DNA of 47,336 nucleotides, taken from positions 1 to 47,336 of the forward strand of contig JAGWTI010000015.1 of assembly GCA_028876065.1 (NCBI GenBank). The letters are read 5' to 3'. The translations under genes and the position numbers were made by a program. Below, piece by piece: positions 7,428-15,240 of this stretch; within the stretch, counting starts at the first letter, position 1; every line of letters begins with the position of its first letter. Origin of the DNA: Nitrospirota bacterium (GTDB lineage: Bacteria > Nitrospirota > Nitrospiria > Nitrospirales > Nitrospiraceae). The notes below the pieces were generated by a model, which made no database searches, was not told the DNA's origin, and saw nothing but the letters and a program-made list of their open reading frames with translations.

Positions 7428-8864
7428 TCACCCCTGTGTCCCGCCGACCGTGATCTCGTCGATCTTGATCGTCGGCAGCCCGACGCCCACCGGCACCGAT
7501 TGGCCGTCCTTGCCGCAGGTGCCGATCCCCTCGTCCAGCTTCAGGTCATGCCCGACCATCGAGACCTTGGTCAGAATGTCCGGGCCGCTGCCGATCAGCG
7601 TCGCCCCTTTGACCGGCCTCGTCACCTGCCCATCTTCGATCAAATAGGCCTCGCTGGCCGAGAAGACGAATTTCCCGTTCGTGATATCCACTTGCCCGCC
7701 CCCGAACGACACGGCATAGAGTCCCCGCTTCACGGACCGGAGAATGTCCTGCGGGTCCGATTCTCCCGCCAACATAAACGTGTTGGTCATCCGCGGCAGC
7801 GGCACGCTCTGGAAGCTTTCGCGACGCCCGTTGCCGGTGAGCGGAATCCCCATCAGCCGCGCATTCAGCCGGTCCGTGATATAGCCGCGCAGAATGCCCT
7901 TTTCGATCAGCACCGTTTTGCTCGTCGGTGTACCCTCGTCATCCATGTTCAGCGAGCCGCGCCGGAACGGAATGGTCCCGTCATCCACGATCGTACAGAC
8001 ATCGGAGGCGACCCGCTTGCCGAGCAGATTCGAAAATGCCGAGGTCTTGCGACGGTTGAAGTCCGCCTCCAACCCGTGGCCGATGGCCTCATGCAGAAGA
8101 ATGCCCGGCCAGCCCCCCGCCAGGACCACCGGCATCACGCCGGCCGGCGCCTCGACGGCGCTCAAATTGAGGATCGCCTGCCGCGCCGCTTCCCTGGCAT
8201 AGTGGGCGTAGCGGTCCTGTTCCTGATAATAGGCGAAGCCGACCCGCCCGCCGCCGCCGAACGACCCGATTTGCCGGTTGCCTTTCTCCTCCGCGATGCA
8301 GGTGACCTGCAAACGGGTCAGCGGCTGCACGTCCCCGATGAGCAGCCCGTCGGTGGTGGCCACCAACACCCGTTTATATTCCAGGTTGAAGGAGGCCATG
8401 ACGTTGACGATCCGCGGATCGTAGCGCCGGGCCTCGGCATCGATCAGATTCAGCAGGTGCACCCGCTCCGCCGTGGCAATGTCGGTCACCGGCCGATCCG
8501 CCGGATAGAGATCCCTCGCGGGCCTGGCCCGGTTGGCGGCCGGCACGAGCTGGGCTCCTTGCGGCGAGTTGGCGATATACCGGGCCGTCTCTGCGGCCAG
8601 CGCCAGGTCTTTTGTCGAAAGCTCGTCGGAATAGGCGAACCCGGTCTTTTCGCCGGCCGTCGCGCGCACCCCGACCCCTTGCGAGACGCTTTTGGCGGCG
8701 CGCTTGACGATCCCCTCTTCCATGGAGACCGACTCGGAAACCCGGGACTCGAAGTAGAGGTCGGCATAATCCACGTCCCGAACCTTGATCGTCCCCAGCG
8801 CCCGGTGGATGTCCGGCTCGCTGAATCCGAATTGGGCCAGCTCCACATCCTGTATCTGCGACAT
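7428..8864 (-). CDS. tldD: Metalloprotease TldD
   Basis: A 478-residue protein from the preferred ATG at 8864, which has GGAG upstream. A longer reading frame back to a TTG at 8924 is unlikely, because that region holds the promoter. The zinc-binding HEAIGH motif lies at residues 258-263 within LLHEAIGHGLEAD, and the C-terminal signature KGATLIGSGPDILTKVSMVG is present. TldD is the catalytic subunit of the TldD-PmbA peptidase; pmbA is the next gene. It is first in a five-gene minus-strand series. Confidence 0.94.
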   Translation of the reverse strand: MSQIQDVELAQFGFSEPDIHRALGTIKVRDVDYADLYFESRVSESVSMEEGIVKRAAKSVSQGVGVRATAGEKTGFAYSDELSTKDLALAAETARYIANSPQGAQLVPAANRARPARDLYPADRPVTDIATAERVHLLNLIDAEARRYDPRIVNVMASFNLEYKRVLVATTDGLLIGDVQPLTRLQVTCIAEEKGNRQIGSFGGGGRVGFAYYQEQDRYAHYAREAARQAILNLSAVEAPAGVMPVVLAGGWPGILLHEAIGHGLEADFNRRKTSAFSNLLGKRVASDVCTIVDDGTIPFRRGSLNMDDEGTPTSKTVLIEKGILRGYITDRLNARLMGIPLTGNGRRESFQSVPLPRMTNTFMLAGESDPQDILRSVKRGLYAVSFGGGQVDITNGKFVFSASEAYLIEDGQVTRPVKGATLIGSGPDILTKVSMVGHDLKLDEGIGTCGKDGQSVPVGVGLPTIKIDEITVGGTQG

Positions 8865-8894
8865 AAGCGGTTGCTCCTTCTCGACCGAGTCACC

Positions 8895-8924
8895 AGTATA
8901 GCTGATTGCTTTTTCCCCTCGCAA
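8895..8924 (-). promoter_or_regulatory. Promoter of the tldD operon
   Basis: On the minus strand, TTGCGA (8924-8919), an 18-base spacer and TATACT (8900-8895) lie about 30 bases before the tldD ATG. This is back to back with the uppS promoter. Confidence 0.65.
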
Positions 8925-8928
8925 CCGT

Positions 8929-8957
8929 TTGACTTTCAGGCCTTTGCTCGGTAGACT
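8929..8957 (+). promoter_or_regulatory. Promoter of the uppS-cdsA-dxr-rseP operon
   Basis: TTGACT (8929-8934), a 17-base spacer and TAGACT (8952-8957). The -35 boxes of this and the divergent tldD promoter are only 4 bases apart, so polymerase binding at one may affect the other. Confidence 0.65.
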
Positions 8958-8998
8958 ACCTCAACCCGCCGACATCACCGAACGCCTAAGCCGTAACT

Positions 8999-9820
8999 GT
9001 GAGTACAAGGACCGTTGCACCTCGCATGACCAAAGGCCCCGACACCAGCCTCGACCACCTGTCGGAGGACGAACTCCTCGCCCTGCTGGACCCGGAGCTG
9101 CTCCCCCGGCACATCGCCATCATCATGGACGGGAACGGCCGCTGGGCCGAACTCCGCGGCCTGCCTCGGATCGCCGGACATGCCGAAGGCATCAAGTCGG
9201 TGCGCGAGATCATCACCCTGTGCCGTGACTTGGGGATCGGCGCCCTGACGATCTATGCCTTTTCCCAGGAAAACTGGAAACGGCCGGCGAACGAGATCAA
9301 CGCGTTGATGATGCTGCTGGAGAACTACCTCCAGACCGAGATGAACGAACTGATCCGCAAGGGAGCGAAATTCCGGGCGATCGGCCGAGTCGATGCGCTC
9401 CCGTCCGGAGCCTTGAACTGGGTGCGCCGGGTCGAGCGGGAGACGGCACACCTGGACAAGTTGATGCTCAACGTGGCCCTCAGCTACGGCGGACGGTCGG
9501 AGATCGTGGATGCGGTCCGGCGCCTGGCGGAAGACGTCCAGGCGGGCACGGTCCAGCCGGATTCCATCGACGAGGCTTTTTTGGAAGGCTACCTGTCCAC
9601 GCATGGACTGCCCGACCCGGATCTGCTCATCCGGACCAGCGGAGAGACCAGGATCAGCAACTTTTTGCTCTGGCAACTGGCGTACACCGAAATGTTTTTT
9701 ACCCCGACGCTCTGGCCCGACTTCCGCCGGCGCGAAGCGCTGCTGGCCCTCCTGGACTATCAGAAACGCGAACGGCGTTTCGGCCAGGTCCCGGATGCAG
9801 TCTCCCAGGGCGGGCGGTGA
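8999..9820 (+). CDS. uppS: Undecaprenyl diphosphate synthase (cis-isoprenyl transferase)
   Basis: Makes the C55 lipid carrier for peptidoglycan and O-antigen by adding isopentenyl diphosphate units to farnesyl diphosphate. The 273-residue reading starts at GTG 8999; an ATG at 9026 is an alternative start, and the first ~30 residues are an extension relative to the family core. The catalytic Asp44 lies in IIMDGNGRWA, and the family motif RTSGE begins at 212, followed by RISNFLLWQ. It leads an operon with cdsA, dxr and rseP, the usual bacterial order. Confidence 0.95.
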   Translation: MSTRTVAPRMTKGPDTSLDHLSEDELLALLDPELLPRHIAIIMDGNGRWAELRGLPRIAGHAEGIKSVREIITLCRDLGIGALTIYAFSQENWKRPANEINALMMLLENYLQTEMNELIRKGAKFRAIGRVDALPSGALNWVRRVERETAHLDKLMLNVALSYGGRSEIVDAVRRLAEDVQAGTVQPDSIDEAFLEGYLSTHGLPDPDLLIRTSGETRISNFLLWQLAYTEMFFTPTLWPDFRRREALLALLDYQKRERRFGQVPDAVSQGGR

Positions 9821-9832
9821 CTCGGAGATCCA

Positions 9833-10699
9833 TTGGGCGCCGCGCAGACGACGAGCGAACCGGTGGGCCTTCCCAAGAGCCGGCAGTTGGACGGCCGGCG
9901 AATCTATCCCGCGCTCGCCTTCATCCCTCTCTTCTATGCCTTGGTGCGATACGGTCCCCCCATCGCTTTTTTTGCGTTGGTGGCCGTCGCGGCCTTGTGC
10001 GCCTTGGCGGAATTCTATAAGCTGCATTTTCGGGACGCGCGCGCCCCGCTGGAGACCGGCCTCGGCTTGAGCCTCCTGGCCCTCATGTTGGCCGGCCTGC
10101 AATGGCCCGGGCTGGTGTCGATCCAGACGGTATCCCTGGTCACGTTGATAGCCGTGCTTGCCTCACGGCTGCTCACGCCCCGCGAGATCTCGCATGGGCT
10201 GGCCGATTCGGCCGTCTTGGTGTTTGGCGTGCTGTACATTGGGCTCACGCTCGGCTCCCTCTTGCCGACCCGGGCGTTGCCTGACGGAGAATGGCTGATT
10301 TTTTTCTTGTTCCTGGTCACCTGGGCTGGAGACACGGGCGCCTACTACGCAGGGATGACTCTGGGACGCCATAAGTTGGCCCCGGTGATCAGCCCCAACA
10401 AGACCATCGAGGGCCTGATCGGAGGGCTGCTCCTCGCGGTGCTGGTCGCATTTTTGGCCAGAGCCTGGTTTCTGCCCTCGTTCAGCCCGGTCGACTGCCT
10501 GGTGAGCGGGTTGCTTTTGACCGGCGCCGGGGTCGTGGGGGACTTGACTGAATCGGTGCTGAAGCGGAGCGCGGGGGTGAAGGACTCCGGCGGCATGATT
10601 CCCGCCCATGGGGGCATGCTGGACCGTCTGGATAGCCTCTTGTTCGCCGCCCCGGCGTTTTATTACTACATGACCGTGGTGAAGGGGGCAGCCCTATGA
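9833..10699 (+). CDS. cdsA: Phosphatidate cytidylyltransferase (CDP-diglyceride synthase)
   Basis: Converts phosphatidate and CTP to CDP-diacylglycerol for phospholipid synthesis. A 288-residue integral membrane protein with about seven to eight hydrophobic segments. The family signature SVLKRSAGVKDSGG...IPAHGGMLDRLDS is complete near residues 239-267. The start is given as TTG at 9833, 12 bases after uppS; a later start is possible because the first ~20 residues are polar. The stop overlaps the dxr start by 4 bases. Confidence 0.94.
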   Translation: MGAAQTTSEPVGLPKSRQLDGRRIYPALAFIPLFYALVRYGPPIAFFALVAVAALCALAEFYKLHFRDARAPLETGLGLSLLALMLAGLQWPGLVSIQTVSLVTLIAVLASRLLTPREISHGLADSAVLVFGVLYIGLTLGSLLPTRALPDGEWLIFFLFLVTWAGDTGAYYAGMTLGRHKLAPVISPNKTIEGLIGGLLLAVLVAFLARAWFLPSFSPVDCLVSGLLLTGAGVVGDLTESVLKRSAGVKDSGGMIPAHGGMLDRLDSLLFAAPAFYYYMTVVKGAAL

Positions 10700-11865
10700 A
10701 ATACATCGTGATCTTGGGATCAACCGGCTCCATCGGCACCAACACGTTGGACATCGTCGCGAAGTTCCCCGACCAGTTCCGGGTCGCGGGCCTGACGGCC
10801 GGAAGCAATGTCGACAAACTCGAAGAGCAGATTCGTACGTTCAAGCCCGAGGCCGTGGCCCTCTCCGACCCGAAGGCGGCCGAGACCTTGCGCGCCCGCT
10901 GCCGGGGCCAGGCGGTCCGGATCCTCTCCGGGGTGGAAGGACTCTCCGACATCGCCCGCCTCCCCCGCGCGGACTTGGTCATTTCGGCGATCGTCGGCGG
11001 GGCGGGCCTCGTGCCGACCCTGGCGGCCATCCAAGCCGGCAAGCAAGTGGCCCTGGCCAATAAAGAACCGATGGTCATGGCCGGACGGCTCATGCAGGAG
11101 GAAGCCAGGAAGCGGGGCGTGAAGATTTTCCCCGTGGACAGCGAGCACAGCGCCATCTTCCAATCCATGGAGGGACACCGGCGGGAGGATATCCAGCGCC
11201 TGATCCTCACAGCCTCCGGAGGCCCGCTCTGGGACATGCCGCTCGAAGAGATGCGGCACGTGAAACCCAAGCAAGCGCTCAAACACCCGAACTGGAAAAT
11301 GGGCGCCAAGATCACGATCGATTCCGCCACCCTGATGAACAAAGGCCTGGAAGTCGTGGAAGCGCGGTGGTTGTTCGACATTCCCGCCTCGCAGATCGGC
11401 GTGATCGTGCATCGCGAGAGCATCATCCACTCGCTGGTGGAGTACCGGGATGGATCGGTGATGGCCCAGCTCGGCTTGCCGGACATGCGCACCCCGATTT
11501 CCTACGCGATGCAATATCCGGAGCGGCTCCCTCTCGGCCAGCCGCCCCTGGACCTGGCCGCGATCGGTAAGTTCACCTTCCACCGCCCGGACCACGAGCG
11601 CTTCCCCTGTTTGGGGCTGGGGTACGAATCGCTCAAACTCGGCGGCACGATGCCCGCGACCCTGAACGCCGCCAACGAAGTGGCGGTGGCCGCCTATCTG
11701 GAAGAACGCATCGGATTCCTGGACATTGCCGCCGTGATCCGCGGCACAATGGACGCACACCAGCGACGTGAGGTCGCCACCCTGGAAGACGCCCTCGACG
11801 CGGACCGCTGGGCACGAGAAAAAGCCGGCGAACTGGTTCGCGCCAGAACTCTACACTCGGCATAA
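10696..11865 (+). CDS. dxr: 1-deoxy-D-xylulose 5-phosphate reductoisomerase
   Basis: Catalyses the NADPH-dependent step from DXP to MEP in the non-mevalonate isoprenoid pathway and so supplies precursors for UppS two genes upstream. 389 residues, the usual length. The nucleotide-binding ILGSTGSIGTNTLDI is at the N-terminus; the metal/substrate region VDSEHSAIFQ and the flexible-loop segment ASGGPLWDMP are present, as is KMGAKITIDSATLMNKGLEVVEA. The ATG overlaps the cdsA stop (ATGA). Confidence 0.97.
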   Translation: MKYIVILGSTGSIGTNTLDIVAKFPDQFRVAGLTAGSNVDKLEEQIRTFKPEAVALSDPKAAETLRARCRGQAVRILSGVEGLSDIARLPRADLVISAIVGGAGLVPTLAAIQAGKQVALANKEPMVMAGRLMQEEARKRGVKIFPVDSEHSAIFQSMEGHRREDIQRLILTASGGPLWDMPLEEMRHVKPKQALKHPNWKMGAKITIDSATLMNKGLEVVEARWLFDIPASQIGVIVHRESIIHSLVEYRDGSVMAQLGLPDMRTPISYAMQYPERLPLGQPPLDLAAIGKFTFHRPDHERFPCLGLGYESLKLGGTMPATLNAANEVAVAAYLEERIGFLDIAAVIRGTMDAHQRREVATLEDALDADRWAREKAGELVRARTLHSA

Positions 11866-11881
11866 CAAGGGAGCTTTTACC

Positions 11882-13273
11882 GTGTCATTCGCCATAGCCT
11901 GGTCGCCGGACGCTATTTGGGTGCTCGTGCAGAAAGCCTGGTGGTTTCTGCTCGTGCTGGGCGTGCTGGTGTCTTTTCACGAACTGGGCCATTTCCTGGC
12001 CGCCCGTTGGATCGGCGTGAAAGTGCTCAAGTACTCGATCGGCTTCGGTCCCAAGCTGTTCGGCCGCCAAGTGGGTGAAACCGAATATCTGCTCTCGGCC
12101 GTCCCCCTGGGGGGATACGTGAAGCTCTTCGGCGAAGAGGAAACCGACGCGGTCACCCCGGAAGAGCAGAAGCGGTCCTTCGTGCACCAGCCGTTGCTGA
12201 GCAAAATGGCCATCGTGGCGGCCGGACCGGGATTCAACTTCCTGCTGGCCTATCTCATTTTCTCCGGCTGGCTGGCCACCGGAGCCCCTCTCTTCGTCCC
12301 GACGTTTCACGACCTCACCCCGGACGTGGACGCCCTCAAGCCCGGCTCTCCCGCCGAGCTGGCCGGCATGAAGGTGGGGGATCGCATCATCCGCATCAAC
12401 GACAAGGACATCTCCAGCCGGAGCGAATTGTTCGAGGCCGTGGCCAAGAGCAACGGCCAAGCCCTCACCCTCGACGTGCGGCGCGGGAACCTCGTCAAGA
12501 CCCTGGTGGTCACCCCGGCTCCGTCGACCGTCCAGGACAACGGAAAAGAGGTGACCGCCTATCGCCTCGGGATCGAAGAAACCGCCCCCGTCATCACCGC
12601 CGTCATGAACGGCTCTCCGGCCATGGCGGCCGGGTTCCGAGACGGGGACCGGGTCCTGACGATCGAGGGACAAGAGATCCAGACCTGGTCCCAAATGACC
12701 GGGTTCGTCAAGGACAGCCCCAACCGCCCCCTCCACTTTCAAGTGCAACGTGAAGGCGTGATCGTCCCGCTGGTCGTCACCCCGGCGGCGGACAAAGTCA
12801 CCGTGGACGGCAAGACGCAGGAGGTGGGCAAGATCGGCATCTCGGGACCGGGTCGCGCGATCATCCGGGCTTCCAACCCCTTCATGGCCGCCCTCCACGG
12901 CTTGCAGGCGACGTGGGGCTGGACCGAGCTGACGGCGGTCGGCATTTACAAGATGGTCGCCGGGGAAATCTCCAGCAAAAACATCGGCGGCCCGCTGACG
13001 ATCGCCAACATGTCGGGCGAAGCCGCCGCGCAAGGCATGTCCAGCGTCGCCTTTCTGATCGCCATTTTGAGCATCAACCTCGGCGTCCTGAATTTGCTGC
13101 CCATTCCCATCCTGGACGGCGGGCATCTGCTCTTCTTTGCGATTGAGGCGATCATCCGCAAACCGCTGGGTGACCGCCAACGCGAGATCGCCCAGCAGGT
13201 GGGCCTGCTCTTGCTCGTCAGCATTATGGTGTTTGCCTTCTGGAACGACATTGAACGGTTGATCTCACACTAA
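11882..13273 (+). CDS. rseP: Site-2 intramembrane protease RseP
   Basis: A 463-residue inner-membrane zinc protease that cleaves anti-sigma factors and remnant signal peptides. The chosen GTG at 11882 has GGGAG upstream and removes 38 residues that would overlap dxr. HELGH (33-37) is in the first membrane segment, and the third zinc ligand lies in LDGG (411-414). Two tandem PDZ domains lie between about 125 and 310 (GSPAELAGMKVGD, GSPAMAAGFRDGD). It follows dxr by 16 bases. Confidence 0.95.
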   Translation: MSFAIAWSPDAIWVLVQKAWWFLLVLGVLVSFHELGHFLAARWIGVKVLKYSIGFGPKLFGRQVGETEYLLSAVPLGGYVKLFGEEETDAVTPEEQKRSFVHQPLLSKMAIVAAGPGFNFLLAYLIFSGWLATGAPLFVPTFHDLTPDVDALKPGSPAELAGMKVGDRIIRINDKDISSRSELFEAVAKSNGQALTLDVRRGNLVKTLVVTPAPSTVQDNGKEVTAYRLGIEETAPVITAVMNGSPAMAAGFRDGDRVLTIEGQEIQTWSQMTGFVKDSPNRPLHFQVQREGVIVPLVVTPAADKVTVDGKTQEVGKIGISGPGRAIIRASNPFMAALHGLQATWGWTELTAVGIYKMVAGEISSKNIGGPLTIANMSGEAAAQGMSSVAFLIAILSINLGVLNLLPIPILDGGHLLFFAIEAIIRKPLGDRQREIAQQVGLLLLVSIMVFAFWNDIERLISH

Positions 13274-13276
13274 AGA

Positions 13277-13350
13277 AGTCATCAGTGCACAGCTCTCAGT
13301 TACGGCCTAGGAAAAACTCCGAGGCTGACAACTGATCGCTGAAAACTGAC
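13277..13350. repeat. Imperfect inverted repeat in the rseP-proS gap
   Basis: AGTCATCAGTGCACAGCTCT on the left is mirrored by GATCGCTGAAAACTGACT on the right, with a GC-rich middle. It could fold into a stem in the RNA or be a dispersed intergenic repeat. It is not a standard terminator because no T run follows. Confidence 0.5.
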
Positions 13351-13365
13351 TACTCAAAGGAATTT

Positions 13366-15084
13366 ATGCGCACGACCCAGATGTTGATTCCGACGCTCCG
13401 CGACGATCCGGGCGAGGCCGAAACCGTCAGCCACCGCCTCATGCTGCGGGCCGGCATGATCAGGAAAGTAGCGGCCGGCGTCTATACCTATCTCCCGCTT
13501 GGCTTGCGGGTGATCCGCAAGGTCGAAGGCATCGTCCGTGAAGAAATGAACCGGGCGGGCGCGCAGGAACTGCTCATGCCCATCGCCTCGCCCGCCGAAC
13601 TCTGGCGCGAGACCGGACGCTGGGACTTTTACGGCAAGGAGCTCTTTCGCTTCAAAGACCGGCACGAACGGGACTTTTGCCTCGGCCCCACCCACGAAGA
13701 AGTCATCACGGACCTGATCCGGCGCGAGGTCCGCTCCTACCGGCATCTGCCGTTGAACTGCTATCAGATCCAGACGAAATTCCGGGATGAAATTCGGCCC
13801 CGCTTCGGACTCATGCGCGGCCGAGAATTCATCATGAAGGATGCCTACAGCTTCGACAAGGACGAAGCCGGGGCCCAGCTCAGTTATCAGAAGATGTATG
13901 ACGCCTACCAGCGTATTTTCACGCGCTGCGGCCTGACGTTCCGGGCGGTGGAGGCGGACACGGGCCTGATCGGGGGCGACGTCTCTCACGAATTCATGGT
14001 TCTGGCAGAGACCGGCGAGGCCACCGTCGTGTACACCGACCACGGGACCTACGCCGCGAACCTTGAGCGGGCTGAAGTACCGCCGCCAACAGAATCTGAT
14101 CCGGCACCATTACAACCGATCAAAGCTGTTTCCACGCCGAATAAACGGACGGTCGAAGAAGTCACCAGCTTTTTGAATATCTCACCCCGCCAGCTCGTGA
14201 AGACGCTTCTTTACAAGACGGGGCAGGAAGTCCTCGTCGTATTGATTCGCGGAGATCACGAGGTCAATGAGGTCAAGCTGGCACGCCTCCTAGGCGTCAA
14301 TGAAGTCACCCTTGCTTCCCCTTTAGACGTGCAGGTGACAACCAACGCTCCGGTAGGATTTGCCGGTCCGGTTGACCTCAAAACCAAGGTTCGTGTCCTT
14401 GCCGACCATGCCATCAAGGCGACAAGAAATATGGTTGTCGGGGCCAACCAGCCCGACGCGCACTTGGTGAACGCCAATCTGGACCGCGACTTCAAAGTCG
14501 ATCAGTTTGCCGACCTCAGAAACGCCCAGGCCGGCGATCCCTCGCCGCGCGGCGACGGGAGGCTGACGCTGGCCAAGGGCATCGAGGTGGGCCAGGTCTT
14601 TTTACTCGGCACGAAGTACAGCAAAAAGATGAACGCCACGATCCTAGATGCCCAGGGGCAGGAGCGCCTGGCGGTCATGGGCTGTTACGGCATCGGCGTC
14701 AGCCGGACGGCCGCCGCGGCCATCGAACAGAATCACGACGCCAAAGGGATCATCTGGCCCGTCCCCATCGCTCCGTTCCACGTCCACCTCCTGCCCCTGA
14801 GCCAATCGACGGCCGTCCAGGAGCAGGCCGCGCACCTCTACGACCAACTCGGCCGGGCCGGCATCGAAGTCTTGTGGGACGATCGAGACGAGCGGGCCGG
14901 GGTCAAATTTAACGACGCGGACCTCATCGGGGCGCCGTTTCATCTCGTGATCGGCGACAAAGGACTGGCTCAGGGTCACGTTGAACTGAAAACCCGCAAG
15001 ACCGGCACGGTCTCCAAACTCCCTCCAAGCGAGGTCGTCGGCACGGTCAGCAGTTGGATCAACGGACCGTCAACAGGACACTGA
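13366..15084 (+). CDS. proS: Prolyl-tRNA synthetase, bacterial type with editing insertion
   Basis: Charges tRNA-Pro. 572 residues, the standard length of the bacterial form. Class II motif 2 region (FRDEIRPRFGLMRGREFIMKD) and the motif 3 region (GCYGIGVSRTAAAAIEQ) are visible. The YbaK-like editing domain, which clears Ala-tRNA-Pro, lies at about 230-390. Codons in this domain (about 14074-14450) end in A or T roughly three times as often as in the rest of the gene. AAAGGAATTT provides the ribosome site. Confidence 0.96.
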   Translation: MRTTQMLIPTLRDDPGEAETVSHRLMLRAGMIRKVAAGVYTYLPLGLRVIRKVEGIVREEMNRAGAQELLMPIASPAELWRETGRWDFYGKELFRFKDRHERDFCLGPTHEEVITDLIRREVRSYRHLPLNCYQIQTKFRDEIRPRFGLMRGREFIMKDAYSFDKDEAGAQLSYQKMYDAYQRIFTRCGLTFRAVEADTGLIGGDVSHEFMVLAETGEATVVYTDHGTYAANLERAEVPPPTESDPAPLQPIKAVSTPNKRTVEEVTSFLNISPRQLVKTLLYKTGQEVLVVLIRGDHEVNEVKLARLLGVNEVTLASPLDVQVTTNAPVGFAGPVDLKTKVRVLADHAIKATRNMVVGANQPDAHLVNANLDRDFKVDQFADLRNAQAGDPSPRGDGRLTLAKGIEVGQVFLLGTKYSKKMNATILDAQGQERLAVMGCYGIGVSRTAAAAIEQNHDAKGIIWPVPIAPFHVHLLPLSQSTAVQEQAAHLYDQLGRAGIEVLWDDRDERAGVKFNDADLIGAPFHLVIGDKGLAQGHVELKTRKTGTVSKLPPSEVVGTVSSWINGPSTGH

Positions 15085-15141
15085 GCGGTCCCGGCGCAAT
15101 CTTGCTTCCCCGGCCGACACTGGCGACAAAGCGTGAAACGC

Positions 15142-15170
15142 TTGATTTGCCTGGATTTTCAATGTAAGGT
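15142..15170 (+). promoter_or_regulatory. Possible promoter for the GAF-PilB gene
   Basis: TTGATT (15142-15147), a 17-base spacer and TAAGGT (15165-15170) in the 156-base gap after proS. The -10 box is a weak match. Confidence 0.42.
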
Positions 15171-15240
15171 AACGTGCTCGTAGGGGCCCTCCAGAAATAT
15201 TTCCCCACGAGCTGACCCCTCCTTTACCTGGAGCAGCGCG

